Shown here piece by piece: positions 32,294 through 44,356 of a stretch of 64,000 nucleotides of DNA. The notes beneath the pieces were generated by a model. It worked only from the letters and a program-made list of their open reading frames with translations. It did not search any database and was not told the DNA's origin. Each line of letters opens with the position of its first letter. Positions within the stretch are counted from its first letter, which is position 1. The stretch covers positions 62,001 to 126,000 of the forward strand of contig NZ_JAPNLJ010000017.1 of the NCBI RefSeq assembly GCF_026627445.1, given 5' to 3'. Made by a program: the position numbers and the translations under genes. Source of the DNA: Streptomyces sp. H27-H1 (GTDB lineage Bacteria > Actinomycetota > Actinomycetes > Streptomycetales > Streptomycetaceae).

Positions 32294-33415
32294 ATGGACC
32301 ATGACTCCGATCCCTTCACGGCCGCCGACTACGCCGCCCGGATGGCCGCCGCCGCGCAGGCCGCCGCCGACGCGGGGCTGGCCGGCCTGCTGGTCGCCCC
32401 CGGGCCCGACCTGGCCCACCTCACCGGGTACCGGCCCGTCGACACCGAGCGGCTGACCCTGCTCGTCCTCGCCGCCGGGCAGGAACCCGTCCTCGTCGTC
32501 CCGGCGCTGGAAGCCCCCGACGCGGAGAAGTCCCCCGGCGCGGGCGCGCTGACCCTGCGGGACTGGGCCGACGGCAAGAACCCGTACGCCGTGACCTCGC
32601 CGCTGCTGGACGTGACCGGCCGCTTCGGGGTCAGCGACAACACCTGGGCCCTGCACCTGCTGGGCCTGCAACGGGAGTTGCCGAACACCTCGTACGCCTC
32701 GCTGACCGATGCGCTGCCGATGCTGCGCGCGGTCAAGGACGAGCGCGAACTGGCCCGGCTCGCGGCGGCCGGCGAGGCCGCGGACGCCGCGTACGAGCAG
32801 ATCCTGCACGTCCCCTTCGCCGGCCGCCGGGAGAGCGACGTCGCCGCGGACCTGGCCGCGCTGCTGCGCGTGCACGGTCACTCCCAGGTGGACTTCACCG
32901 TGGTGGGCTCCGGGCCGAACGGCGCCAACCCGCACCACGAGGCCGGTGACAGGGTCATCGGGCAGGGCGACATGGTGGTCCTCGACTTCGGCGGACTCAA
33001 GGACGGGTACGGCTCCGACATCTCCCGGACCGTCCACGTCGGCGAGCCCACGGACGAGGAGCAGCGCGTCCACGACATCGTCCGCGAGGCCCAGTTGGCG
33101 GGCGTGGCCGCGGCCCGGACGGGAGCCGCCTGCCAGGACGTGGACCGGGCGGCCCGCGCGGTGATCACCGAGTTCGGCTACGGCGAGCAGTTCATCCACC
33201 GCACGGGCCACGGCATCGGCGTCACCACGCACGAGCCGCCGTACATGGTGGAAGGGGAGGAGCGGCTCCTCGTCCCCGGCATGTGCTTCTCGGTGGAGCC
33301 GGGGATCTACCTCCCGGGGCGGTTCGGCGTCCGCATCGAGGACATCATCACGGTCACCACGAGCGGCTGCCGCAGCTTCAACAACGCCTCACGGGAGCTG
33401 GCCGTCGTGGAGTAG
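32294..33415 (+). CDS. M24 family Xaa-Pro peptidase
   Basis: Metallo-aminopeptidase of the pita-bread fold that cleaves N-terminal Xaa-Pro bonds. 373 residues. Creatinase-like N-terminal domain about 15-140. Metal ligands lie in VVLDFGGLKDGYGSDISRT (two Asp), HRTGHGIGVTTHE (His), CFSVEPGIY (Glu) and GVRIEDI (Glu). Start ATG 32294 with GGGAGGA 8 nt upstream. A convergent terminator follows. Confidence 0.93.
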   Translation: MDHDSDPFTAADYAARMAAAAQAAADAGLAGLLVAPGPDLAHLTGYRPVDTERLTLLVLAAGQEPVLVVPALEAPDAEKSPGAGALTLRDWADGKNPYAVTSPLLDVTGRFGVSDNTWALHLLGLQRELPNTSYASLTDALPMLRAVKDERELARLAAAGEAADAAYEQILHVPFAGRRESDVAADLAALLRVHGHSQVDFTVVGSGPNGANPHHEAGDRVIGQGDMVVLDFGGLKDGYGSDISRTVHVGEPTDEEQRVHDIVREAQLAGVAAARTGAACQDVDRAARAVITEFGYGEQFIHRTGHGIGVTTHEPPYMVEGEERLLVPGMCFSVEPGIYLPGRFGVRIEDIITVTTSGCRSFNNASRELAVVE

Positions 33416-33435
33416 GCGCGGCAGCGGGAGGCCGC

Positions 33436-33467
33436 CACCTCGCCGGGGCCCAGGACCCGGCGAGGTG
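33436..33467. terminator. terminator after Xaa-Pro peptidase
   Basis: CACCTCGCCGGG and CCCGGCGAGGTG form a 12-bp perfect stem with an 8-nt loop, 20 bp after the peptidase stop. It may serve both strands. Confidence 0.75.
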
Positions 33468-33499
33468 CCAGGCGGTAGCCGTAGCCGGCGCTCTCCGGG

Positions 33500-33740
33500 C
33501 CGGCGCCAGAAGGCGGCCCGGAACCCGTCGGTGAAATCGTGCGGGACGGGGAAGGGCAGCACGGTGTGCGCGTCCAGCGCCCCGGTCACCACGGACAGCG
33601 GGGTGAAGGCGGAGCGATCCAGCTTCCCGACCTCCGGCAGGTACTCCTCGAAGAGCCACAGCTCCGTCCGGTGCTCCGGATCCCAGGTGAAGACGGCCTG
33701 GCGCCGGGAGGCCCGCCGCAGTTCGGCCCGACAGGTGTGC
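33500..33740 (-). pseudogene. internal fragment of a class I SAM-dependent methyltransferase
   Basis: One minus-strand frame between the treZ stop and the terminator reads RRASRRQAVFTWDPEH, TELWLFEEYLPEVGKLDRSA and LPFPVPHDFTDGFRAAFWRR. These match the post-SAM-binding part of UbiE-like methyltransferases (typically RRQVVLTWDP, LLAEYLPEI, VPVPHDCTDGF, AYWRRPE). There is no start codon or SAM motif, since the upstream part is replaced by treZ, and the C-terminal part is lost after WRRP. It is a relic of a deleted gene. Confidence 0.65.
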
Positions 33741-33749
33741 GGGCGGGCC

Positions 33750-35537
33750 CTAAAGGCCCAGCACCACCGCCGACTCGGCCGGTACGTGGACCCGGCCGTC
33801 GGCGTCCGGATGCTCGACGGGGAGCCACGCGGCCAGGACCCGTACCCCGTTGCGGCCGAGCGCGACGGTGACCGGTTCCCCGCAGAGGTTCACCACCACG
33901 CGGACGTCGCCCCGGCGGAACGTCAGCCAGCGGTGCTCCTCGTCGTGGGCGATCCGCAGTGCCGCCAGATCGGGATCGCGCAGGTCGGAGTGGGTCCGGC
34001 GAAGTGCGAGCAGGATGCGGTACCAGTCCAGCAGACGGGCGTGGGAGGCTCGGCCCGGCTCCGACCAGTCGAGGCACGAGCGGTCCCGGGTGGCGGGGTC
34101 CTGGGGGTCGGGGATCTCCTCCGCCTTCCAGCCGTGCTCCGCGAACTCCCGCCGCCGGCCCGCCCGTACGGCCTCGGCGAGATCCGGGTCGGGATGGTCG
34201 GTGAAGTACTGCCACGGCGTGCCGGCACCCCACTCCTCGCCCATGAACAGCATCGGCACGAACGGCCCGGTCAGCGCCACGGTCGCCGCGCACGCCAGCA
34301 GCCCGGGGGACAGGGAGGCCGCGAGCCGGTCGCCCAGTGCGCGGTTGCCGATCTGGTCGTGGGTCTGGGTGTAGCCGAGGAAGCGGTGCGCCGGGGTGCG
34401 GCCGCGGTCCACCGGGCGGCCGTGGTGACGGCCCCGGAAGGAGGACCAGGTCCCGTCGTGGAAGAAGGCCCGGGTCATGGTCTTGGCGAGGGCCCCCAGC
34501 GGGGCCTCGGCGAAGTCCGCGTAATAGGCCTGGGACTCACCGGTCAGCGCACAGTGCAGGGCGTGGTGGAAGTCGTCGTTCCACTGCGCGTGCAGGCCCA
34601 GGCCTCCGGCGGCGCGCGGGCTCGTGGTGCGCGGATCGCAGCGGTCGGACTCCGCGATCAGGAACAGCGGCCGGCCGGTCTCGGCGGCGAGCTCGTCCAC
34701 CGCCGCGGACAGCTCCTCCAGGAAGGTCAGCGCCCGCCCGTCGGCCAGCGCGTGCACCGCGTCCAGCCGCAGCCCGTCGATCCGGTAGTCGCGCAGCCAG
34801 GCGAGGGCGCTGCCCAGGAAATAGGCGCGCACCTCGTCGGAGCCGGGCGCGTCCAGGTTCACCGCCGCGCCCCAGGGGGTGTGGTGGGTCTCGGTGAAGT
34901 ACGGGCCGAAGACGGGGAGGTGGTTGCCGGAGGGCCCGAGGTGGTTGTGGACCACGTCGAGCACCACACCGAGCCCGGCGGCGTGCGCGGCCTCCACGAA
35001 CCGGGCCAGCCCGGCCGGGCCCCCGTACGGCTCGTGCACCGCCCAGGGCGCGACCCCGTCGTACCCCCAGCCGTGCCGCCCGGGGAAGGAACAGACGGGC
35101 ATCAGCTCGACGTGGGTGACGCCGAGGGCGGTGAGGTGGCCGAGGCGGGCGGCGGCCGAGTCGAAGGTGCCCTCGGGGGTGAAGGTGCCGATGTGCAGCT
35201 CGTACAGGACGGCGTCCTGGAGCGGGGTCCGGGGCGCCGGCGCGGGGGACTCGGGGGTGAACCGCGCGAAGTCGACGACTGCCGAGAGCCCGTCGGGCCC
35301 TTCGGGCAGGCGTCGGCCGCGCGGGTCGGGGCGCAGGGGGCGCTGGGGCTGGCGAGGGTCGTCCCCGGCGTCGTCCGGGCCGCCGCCGAGCAGGAATCCG
35401 TACCGGGATCCGTCGGCGGCCGGGGCCTCCACGACCCACCAGCCGTCGCGCTCCGGATCGGGCGCCATCGCGTACGCGGCCCCGTCGAGCCGCAGTGCGA
35501 CCCGGTCTGTCAGCGGTGCCCACACCTCGAACTGCAC
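33750..35537 (-). CDS. treZ: malto-oligosyltrehalose trehalohydrolase
   Basis: GH13 enzyme releasing trehalose from maltooligosyl trehalose. 595 residues. N-terminal domain VQFEVWAPLTDRVALRLDG. Barrel motifs: HIGTFTPEGTFDSAA, VVHNHLGPSGNH, the nucleophile Asp region DGLRLDAVHAL (about 250), the acid/base FLIAESDR and QTHDQIGNRALG. Start GTG 35537 has GAGGGGA about 7 nt upstream. TreZ acts after TreY, whose gene lies about 2.7 kb away on the same strand. The intervening FHA, GNAT and M14 genes split the usual treY-treZ pairing. Its stop abuts a methyltransferase relic. Confidence 0.95.
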   Translation of the reverse strand: MQFEVWAPLTDRVALRLDGAAYAMAPDPERDGWWVVEAPAADGSRYGFLLGGGPDDAGDDPRQPQRPLRPDPRGRRLPEGPDGLSAVVDFARFTPESPAPAPRTPLQDAVLYELHIGTFTPEGTFDSAAARLGHLTALGVTHVELMPVCSFPGRHGWGYDGVAPWAVHEPYGGPAGLARFVEAAHAAGLGVVLDVVHNHLGPSGNHLPVFGPYFTETHHTPWGAAVNLDAPGSDEVRAYFLGSALAWLRDYRIDGLRLDAVHALADGRALTFLEELSAAVDELAAETGRPLFLIAESDRCDPRTTSPRAAGGLGLHAQWNDDFHHALHCALTGESQAYYADFAEAPLGALAKTMTRAFFHDGTWSSFRGRHHGRPVDRGRTPAHRFLGYTQTHDQIGNRALGDRLAASLSPGLLACAATVALTGPFVPMLFMGEEWGAGTPWQYFTDHPDPDLAEAVRAGRRREFAEHGWKAEEIPDPQDPATRDRSCLDWSEPGRASHARLLDWYRILLALRRTHSDLRDPDLAALRIAHDEEHRWLTFRRGDVRVVVNLCGEPVTVALGRNGVRVLAAWLPVEHPDADGRVHVPAESAVVLGL

Positions 35538-35649
35538 GGACGGTCCCCTCGTCTGGCGGCGCTGTCCCAACCTGCGTGTCCGGGCCATCATCCCCGGCTC
35601 GACGCGGGAGTTCTGGACACTCTGCCCCCGACGGGCCGACAATCACCCT

Positions 35650-36213
35650 GTGACGTCGAGTTTCGAGTTCCCCGCCTACCCCGCTCCGCGGCTCTCCGAT
35701 GCCGAGCGCGACCGCGCGCTCGGCCAGCTCAGGGAGGGCGCCGCCGTCGGCAAGCTGTCGCACGACACCTTCCTGCGCCGCATGGAACTCGCCCTCGTCG
35801 CCCGCCGCTCCGAGGACCTCGCCGTGCTCACCGCGGACCTGGAGGGCCGGGAGGGCGCGGAAAGCCCGTGGACCCGTCGGCTGTTCGGCTGGGTCGGGCG
35901 GGCATCGGCCGTGTCCGTGGGCGTACGGCGGGCCTGGGCCGTGGAGAAGCTGCCCCCGCTGCTCCTCCCGCACCCGAGCGCCGGACCGCTGCTGATCGGC
36001 CGCGACCCGGGCAACGGACTGCGCCTGAGCCACGAGACGGTCTCGCGGGCCCACGCCGAACTGGGCATCCGGGACGGGGTCTGGGTGGTGCGGGACCTCG
36101 GCTCGACGAACGGGACCACGGTGAACGGGCGCCGGGTGACGGGCTCGGCGGTGGTCCGCGACGGGGACCAGATCGGCTTCGGACGGATGTCCTTCAGGCT
36201 GTCGGGCGGCTGA
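35650..36213 (+). CDS. DUF1707 and FHA domain protein
   Basis: 187 residues. The N-terminal DUF1707 domain (about 15-65: LSDAERDRALGQLREGAAVGK with LSHDTFLRRMELALVARRSEDL) is joined to a C-terminal FHA domain (about 105-185) carrying IGRDPGNGLRLSHETVSRAHAEL and LGSTNGTTVNGRRV, the phosphothreonine-binding residues. No membrane segment is seen, so it probably reads Ser/Thr kinase signals in the cytoplasm. Start GTG 35650, divergent from treZ by 112 bp. No kinase is nearby. Confidence 0.9.
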   Translation: MTSSFEFPAYPAPRLSDAERDRALGQLREGAAVGKLSHDTFLRRMELALVARRSEDLAVLTADLEGREGAESPWTRRLFGWVGRASAVSVGVRRAWAVEKLPPLLLPHPSAGPLLIGRDPGNGLRLSHETVSRAHAELGIRDGVWVVRDLGSTNGTTVNGRRVTGSAVVRDGDQIGFGRMSFRLSGG

Positions 36214-36321
36214 GGTCCGGGCGAAGGCAGTCCAGCGCTCAGGGACTGCTCCGGGACTGCCCAGGGGCCGCCCCGGGACCCGGTTGGCGGCCGGATGCGG
36301 GCCGCGCGCAGGATGGCACCC

Positions 36322-36792
36322 ATGGAACACATGTCTGCCGCCCCCGTCGTACGGCCCGCGCGCCCCGAGGACCTGCCCCGCCTGGTCGAGCTCATGGGTG
36401 AGCACATGGTGTACGAGAGGTCCGCGCCCCGTACGGCCGCTCTCGCCGACCGGCTCGGCGCGCAGCTGTTCGCCGACGGGGCCCGGCTCTGGGTGCTGCT
36501 GGCCGAGACCCCGCGGGGCGAGGTCGCCGGGTACGCCGCCTGCTCCGCCGAGTTCTCCTTCTGGGAGGCCCGCCACCACCTCCACATGGACTGCCTCTAC
36601 CTGGCCGAAGAGGCCCGTGGCCACGGCCTCGGCGCCGCCCTGATGGACGAGGTGGCCGCGCTCGCCCGCGGGCTCGGCCTCGGCCACGTCGAATGGCAGA
36701 CGCCCGACTGGAACGAGGGCGCGATCCGCTTCTACGACCGGCTCGGGGCCACCGGCAAGCCGAAGCTCCGGTACGCCCTGCCGGTCCAGTAG
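36322..36792 (+). CDS. GNAT family N-acetyltransferase
   Basis: 156 residues. Acetyl-CoA-binding motif A is DCLYLAEEARGHGLGAALMD (about 92-111), followed by VEWQTPDWNEGAIRFYDRLGA, typical of GNAT C termini. The substrate is unknown. ATG 36322 is chosen with AGG 9 nt upstream; ATG 36313 and 36331 are alternatives. It is codirectional with the FHA gene 108 bp upstream. Confidence 0.88.
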   Translation: MEHMSAAPVVRPARPEDLPRLVELMGEHMVYERSAPRTAALADRLGAQLFADGARLWVLLAETPRGEVAGYAACSAEFSFWEARHHLHMDCLYLAEEARGHGLGAALMDEVAALARGLGLGHVEWQTPDWNEGAIRFYDRLGATGKPKLRYALPVQ

Positions 36793-36846
36793 CTCCCGCA
36801 GGACGGGGGCCGGGGGCCGGTGGCCGGCCGTCCGGGACGCCCCCGG

Positions 36847-38115
36847 CTACCGCCCCGCCGCCACGAGCCGGTCGTAGGCCGCCAGCACGACCCGGGACTG
36901 GTGCTCCACCTGCGTGGCCACCGGGACCCAGCGCGCCTGGAAGCGGTCCGCGAACTCCTCGCACCATCCCGTGACGAGCCGGTCCACGGCCGGCGCCGCC
37001 GGATGCCCCTGGGCGTGCAGCACCCGCAGCAGCATCGCGGCGGCGCGCAGCGAGAGCCGCCGCCCGAAGGCGTCGATGCTCCCGATGTACGCCGCCGTGG
37101 CCTCGGCGGGGGCCCCGGCGCATGTCCACTCGGCGGTGATCCGGGGGATCAGCGCGAGCGTCCAGTCCACCGCGCGGAGCAGGGCCGCGGCGGCCGGATC
37201 CGTACCGTCGGCCGCTCCCTCCCGCAGGGCCGACACCCGCGCGGCGTCGGCGGTGAGCCGCCCGGCCAGGACGCGCAGGGCGCCGCGCGGGTCGGGGTGC
37301 GGGGCCGGGTCGTCCACCAAGTCCGAGGCCCACATCGGGACTTCGACGATCGCGGTGGTGCCGGCGTGGCGGTGGGCGTGGTACCAGGTGCTGAGCCGGG
37401 TGTCCTCGGGATGGAACGGCCCGTCGGCCGAGGTGCCGGGGGCGGGCATCACGAAGATCCCCGCCCCGGGCGAGGACCACCCCGAGGCGTCGGAGGCGCT
37501 GGTCTCCACCGGTATGTGCAGCTCGGCCGCCGATTTGCCGAAGGGCTCGGCGAGGCCGGGTATGTCACGGGTCAACTGCACCCAGGAGCCGCCGAGATCG
37601 GTGCCGTGCAGGGAGACCTGGAGGGCGGGGCGGAGCTCGTCGATGAGGCGGGTCAGGGCGAGGGTCTCGGGCGGGAGGCGGTCCGGGGGCAGTAAAGACG
37701 GCGCCCACTCGGGCTGTTCGGGACCGGGCGGCCGGAAGAAGTTCCGGTGGTAGTCGAGCAGGGAGTACGGGCGGGGCGTGCGGTGCAGGGCCGCTCCGTC
37801 GGGGTCGGCGCAGAGCAGGAAGTGCCAGGCGGCCCGGCCCGTGGCCGCGGGTTCGCGGATCAGGTGCCGGGCGAGCGCGAGGGCGGTTGCCCCGCCCACG
37901 GGCTCGTTGGCGTGGGCCCCGGCGACGACGAGCACGGTGTGCCGGGCGTCGGCGCCGACGGAGAGCAGCCACAGGGGCTCCCCGGCCCGGGAGGTTCCGG
38001 CCTGGCGAAGGCGGACCCGGGAGGGGTCCTCCTCCGCCAGGGCCCGGGCGGCCAGGGCCAGTTCGTGAGGGGTGGGGTAGCACATGTCACGGATGAGGGT
38101 CACAGGTGATCCCAT
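36847..38115 (-). CDS. M14 family zinc carboxypeptidase
   Basis: Metallopeptidase of the carboxypeptidase A superfamily, 422 residues with no signal peptide, so probably cytoplasmic. Zinc ligands: HxxE in VVAGAHANEPVGG (about 66-69) and the later His in QVSLHGTDLGG. The catalytic Glu is probably that in TTAIVEVPMW. The C-terminal 130 residues are helical and not assigned. ATG 38115 is used; GTG 38103 (VTLIRDMCYPT) is a strong alternative because conservation seems to begin there. A solo MITE-like end lies in the 5' region. The substrate could be a cell-wall peptide. Confidence 0.85.
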   Translation of the reverse strand: MGSPVTLIRDMCYPTPHELALAARALAEEDPSRVRLRQAGTSRAGEPLWLLSVGADARHTVLVVAGAHANEPVGGATALALARHLIREPAATGRAAWHFLLCADPDGAALHRTPRPYSLLDYHRNFFRPPGPEQPEWAPSLLPPDRLPPETLALTRLIDELRPALQVSLHGTDLGGSWVQLTRDIPGLAEPFGKSAAELHIPVETSASDASGWSSPGAGIFVMPAPGTSADGPFHPEDTRLSTWYHAHRHAGTTAIVEVPMWASDLVDDPAPHPDPRGALRVLAGRLTADAARVSALREGAADGTDPAAAALLRAVDWTLALIPRITAEWTCAGAPAEATAAYIGSIDAFGRRLSLRAAAMLLRVLHAQGHPAAPAVDRLVTGWCEEFADRFQARWVPVATQVEHQSRVVLAAYDRLVAAGR

Positions 38116-38133
38116 TCCCGCCGTGACAGTTCC

Positions 38134-38160
38134 CTAGTGCTGTGGCCGGGAAGGTTATCG
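38134..38160. mobile_element. solo terminal repeat of MITE-like element
   Basis: CTAGTGCTGTGGCCGGGAAG followed by GTTATCG matches the terminal repeats of the element at 46595-46789. It starts with the same CTAG. A weak inverted partner (GAACGTTCCGGCCGCGAC) lies about 40 bp on, so a much-deleted copy is possible. It sits between the M14 gene start and the treY stop. Confidence 0.6.
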
Positions 38161-38263
38161 GCGCCGGGCGCCGCGACCGGCGAACGTTCCGGCCGCGACG
38201 CCCAGCCCTGTCCCGACCGTACGGCCCGCGGGGGAGGACGGCGCCCTCGCGGGCCGGGCGGAG

Positions 38264-40666
38264 TCAGGCCCGGTCCGGCTCCTCCCGCAGCAGCACGGCG
38301 ACCGGCGAGGCCCCGTCGAGGAGCTCCGCGAGCAGCGCCGTGCCCTCGTACGAGGCTTCGTACGAGGCCTTGCGCGCGACCCCCGGCGCCCCGAGGACCG
38401 CCAGCCGCCGCCAGCGGCCCGGCGGCAGGGCCAGGACGGTGTCCCGCCAGCCGCCCGCCCCGGCCAGCCGGTGCGACAGGCGGGTGGCCACCGCCACCAG
38501 GCCGGCCGAGCGGGCGAAGGCCACGCAGTGCTCCGCCGCCGGGCCCCGGGCGGGCAGTGGCGCGTAGCCGGCGAACAGTCCGGGCCTGCTCCGGCGCAGC
38601 CGCAGCAGGGCGGCGGTGAGGGCGAGCTTCTCCTCGGCCGTTCCGCTCGGCGTGGCCCCCGCGTCCAGCCGGGCCAGGGCCTCCCGGGGGAAGACGGCGG
38701 GCCGCCGGTTGTCGGGGTCGACCAGGGCCCGGTACTCCGTCTCGGCGCCCTGGTAGACCTCCGGGACCCCGGGCATGGCCAGGTGCAGCAGCGCGGCCCC
38801 GAGCAGGTTGGCGCGGGCCGCCGCCGCCAGGGACCCGGCCGGCTCCGGCGCCGCCGCCGGGAGGTGCCCCGGGACCGTGGCCTCGTACGCCGGGTCCTGC
38901 TCGGTCCACGTGGTGTGCAGGGCGGCTTCGCGGACGGCCTTGAGCAGGGCCTGCGCGAGGCGGGCGGCGCGCTCCGGACCGGCACCGTCGGCCCCCAGCC
39001 CGAACGCCGTCTGCCATGCGACCCAAGCGAGTTGGGGGTCCGCACCGGCCGGTGCGGGTACGGACTCCGGGTCCTGCGAGAGCACTGAGATCCGCGCCCG
39101 GACGTCCGCGCTGCGCTTCGTGTCGTGCGTGGTCAGCACCGTCCCGGAGCGGGGCCACAGCCTCGCCCGCTCGGCGCAGTACGCGTGGAACTCCGCCACC
39201 GTGAGCGCCGGAGCCCCCGGATCCCCGCCCACCTCCGTGGCCGACAGCAGCGGGGCGTACCGGTAGAAGGCCCTGTCTTCGAGCGACTTGGCGCGCAGGG
39301 CCGCCGAGGTCTGGGCGAAGCGGGCCGCGAAGGCCCCGTCCCGCAGTAGGAGTTCGCGCAGTGCGGCCACCGGGCCCGCGCCGGCCTGCGCGGCGGCCCG
39401 CTCCAGGGCCCCGGGCGCGAGCTGCGGATCGCCGGGGTAGGGTCGGTAGACCGGGTAGGCGATGAGCAACTCGCGTACTGCTGGAGCTAGTTCCGGTCCG
39501 GCCAGTCGTTCCAGGGTGGCCAGTTCGGCGGCCAGGTCCCCGGTCAGCACCTCCCGGGCTCCGGCCGCGGCCGTCCGCTCCCACCGGGGCTGCCCGGTCG
39601 CCTTGCGGAACCGGGCGTCGAGCCGCGCGGCCCCGGCCGGGTCGGTCAGCATCCCGTCCACCCGGTACAGCGCGTCGTACCCGGTGGTCCCGGCCACCGG
39701 CCAGTCGGGAGCCAGCCGTTCCTCGCGGGCGAGGATCTTCTCGACCACCACCCAGCAGTCCGCCCCGACGGCCTCCCGCAGTCGCCGCAGGTAGCCCGCG
39801 GGGTCGGCCAGACCGTCCACGTGGTCGATCCGAAGTCCCTCGACGACCCCGTCCCGGACCAGCTCCAGCACCTTGGCGTGGGTGGCCTCGAAGACCTCGG
39901 GGTCCTCGACGCGGACCCCGATCAGCTCCGAAATGGTGAAGAAACGGCGGTAGTTGAGGCCGGTTCGGGCTTCCCGCCAGCACGCCGGCCGGTACCACTG
40001 CGCGGCGAGCAGCGCTGCCGGCTCCAGGCCTGCCGTGCCCTCCCGGAGCGGGAACTCCAGCTCCCCGATCCGCAGTACGGATGGCTCGCCCGGCCCCTCG
40101 GTGTCCGGCCCGGACCCGAACCCGGACCCAGCCCCGGCCCCGGTCCCGGTCCTGACCTCGATGTCGCCCGGATCCAGGGGCTCGGCGAGCACCGGCAGCA
40201 GCAGCCTGCCCCCGCCCGCCTCCCAGTCGATGTCGAACCAGCGCGCGTACCGCGAGGCGGGTCCCTCCCGCGCGACCTCCCACAAGGGCCGGTTGAGGCG
40301 CAGCGGCGAAGGCAGGGCCATGTGGTTCGGCACGATGTCGAGCACCAGTGCGAGGCCGTGCCCGCGGGCCTCGGCGGCCAGGGCCCGCAGCCCGTCCTCC
40401 CCGCCGAGCTCCACGCGGACCCGCGTGTGGTCGGTGACGTCGTAACCGTGGGACGAACCGGGCACCGCCTCCAGTACGGGGGACAGGTGCAGGTGTGAAG
40501 CGCCGAGCGAGGCGAGGTACGGTACGACGGCCCGTGCGTGGTCGAAGGTGAACTCGGGGCGCAGCTGGAGGCGGTAGGTCGACGCCGGGGTGACGGCCGG
40601 TGGTGCATCGGATGTGGGCCGGTTGAACTCGGGGCGGGGACTACCTGTGTGCGGGGGCAGGCTCAT
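38264..40666 (-). CDS. treY: malto-oligosyltrehalose synthase
   Basis: GH13 intramolecular transglycosylase that turns the reducing-end alpha-1,4 bond of glucans into the alpha,alpha-1,1 bond of trehalose. 800 residues. Motifs: STYRLQLRPEFTFDHARAVV at the N terminus, SHLHLSPVLEAVPGSSHGYD, LDIVPNHM, VEGLRIDHVDGLADP (nucleophile Asp), WVVVEKILAREE (acid/base) and TTHDTKRSADVRAR. ATG 40666 is chosen; TTG 40711 gives only a non-conserved extension. With treZ and glgX on the same strand nearby it completes a glycogen-to-trehalose path. It is divergent from the MFS gene by 82 bp. Confidence 0.95.
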   Translation of the reverse strand: MSLPPHTGSPRPEFNRPTSDAPPAVTPASTYRLQLRPEFTFDHARAVVPYLASLGASHLHLSPVLEAVPGSSHGYDVTDHTRVRVELGGEDGLRALAAEARGHGLALVLDIVPNHMALPSPLRLNRPLWEVAREGPASRYARWFDIDWEAGGGRLLLPVLAEPLDPGDIEVRTGTGAGAGSGFGSGPDTEGPGEPSVLRIGELEFPLREGTAGLEPAALLAAQWYRPACWREARTGLNYRRFFTISELIGVRVEDPEVFEATHAKVLELVRDGVVEGLRIDHVDGLADPAGYLRRLREAVGADCWVVVEKILAREERLAPDWPVAGTTGYDALYRVDGMLTDPAGAARLDARFRKATGQPRWERTAAAGAREVLTGDLAAELATLERLAGPELAPAVRELLIAYPVYRPYPGDPQLAPGALERAAAQAGAGPVAALRELLLRDGAFAARFAQTSAALRAKSLEDRAFYRYAPLLSATEVGGDPGAPALTVAEFHAYCAERARLWPRSGTVLTTHDTKRSADVRARISVLSQDPESVPAPAGADPQLAWVAWQTAFGLGADGAGPERAARLAQALLKAVREAALHTTWTEQDPAYEATVPGHLPAAAPEPAGSLAAAARANLLGAALLHLAMPGVPEVYQGAETEYRALVDPDNRRPAVFPREALARLDAGATPSGTAEEKLALTAALLRLRRSRPGLFAGYAPLPARGPAAEHCVAFARSAGLVAVATRLSHRLAGAGGWRDTVLALPPGRWRRLAVLGAPGVARKASYEASYEGTALLAELLDGASPVAVLLREEPDRA

Positions 40667-40748
40667 GAGAACGTACGTACCCAGGATGCGGGATTCCGTG
40701 CCATTACCCAATGCATCCGGGTGACTGCACCGGGTTAACGTTGCTCAA

Positions 40749-42016
40749 GTGTTTGGAACCGTCAACACCTATCGCAAAGTCATCGCCCTGACCGGGCCCC
40801 TTCTCCCGATCATCTCCTTCTTCGCACGAATGCCCGTCGCGATGTCGCAGTTCGGCAGCGTTCTGCTGGTCGCGGAGACCAGTGGCTCGCTCGCCACCGC
40901 GGGCATAGTCGGCGGCACCCTCTCCGCCGGACAGGTGGTCTTCGGACCCGTCCTGGGCCGGCTCGCCGACCGGTACGGCCAGCGTCCCGTCGTCCTGACG
41001 GCCGCCGCGGTCAACGCGGTGGCGACCGCCGCCCTGGTGGCCGGGGCACTCTCCGGCCTCGCGACCGTCCCGCTCGCCGCGATCGGCGCCGTCACCGGGG
41101 CCTCCGTCCCGCTGATCGGACCCCTCGCCCGTACCCGTTCCGTGGCCCTGGCCCACCGTGCCAAGGCCGACGAAGGCGTCGTGGGCGCCATCCACTCCCT
41201 CGAAGGCACCCTGGACGAGGTCTCCTTCGTCTTCGGGCCCGCCCTCGTGGGGCTGGCCACCCTCGTCGCGCACCCGGCCGTGGCCCTCGGCGGGGCGGCC
41301 GCCATCGTCGCCGTCTTCGGCACCTTCTACGCGCTGCACCCGACCGCCGCCGTCACGGCCGGAGCTCCCACCGGGAGCCGCCGCGAGAAGGAGCGCTCCC
41401 GGATCCGCCCGCCGCGCGTGGTCTTCGCGATACGGGGCTCCCTCGCCCTCCAGGGCGCCATGTTCGGCGCCTGCCAGGCCGGGATCGCCGCCCTCACCGC
41501 ACAGTTGGGCGTCCCCGGCCAGGCCGGCATCGTCTACGCGGCCATGGGCGTCGTCAGTGCCGCCGTCGGGCTCTCGCTCGGCGCGCTGCCCGCCCGCTTC
41601 GGACTGCGGCTGCGCTGGCGGGTGGCCACGGCCGCCGCGCTCGTACTCTCCGTACCGCTGCTCTTCACGAACACCCTGTGGCCGCTGTACGTGGTCGTCA
41701 CCGTGCTCGGAGCCGCCTACGCCCCGCACCTGATCACCGCCTTCGCCATCACCGAGCGCGCGGTGACCCCGTCCCGGCTCGCCGAGGCGATGGCCTTCGC
41801 GGCCAGTTCGCTCGTCGCCGGCCAGGCCGCCTCGCTGGCCGTCGCCGGGCGGCTCGCCGAGTGGTACGGGCCCGCCGCGGCCTTCGCGGTGGCCGTGGGG
41901 GCGGCCGCCCTGTGCCTGGTCCTGGCCCTGGTCACCCGGGTGCCCCCGGGCCGTACGCACGCCCCGGCGGCTTCCGTCGGGCGTGCCCGCACGGAAGCCG
42001 TCCTGGGAGGCGCCGC

Positions 42017-42032
<16 letters not shown>
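40749..42032 (+). CDS. MFS transporter
   Basis: Major facilitator of 427 residues with 12 predicted membrane segments. The loop 2-3 motif FGPVLGRLADRYGQRPVVL (about 67-85) is characteristic of MFS drug and metabolite exporters. The substrate is unknown. GTG 40749 is preceded by TAACGT with 7 nt between and no ribosome-binding site, so it is probably leaderless. Its 3' end overlaps that of the convergent glgX by 16 bp. Confidence 0.9.
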
Positions 42033-44131
<2,099 letters not shown>

Positions 44132-44356
44132 AGGAAACGACTCTTCCCCTCCGTGTCGGGCTGATCCGGCATGGACCACGTCATCCAGATCTTCCCCGAA
44201 AGAGGGCTCTCACGCGGGGACTTGGGAGGGTCCTACCGGGTGACCCGGAGAGCTGATAAGAGGGTCGGCGGACCATGGTGAGATCCGACTGTGGGGAGAT
44301 CCGGTCGTCGGTACAGCAGATAATGAGCCAACGGACTGACCGCGTACGGGTCATGG

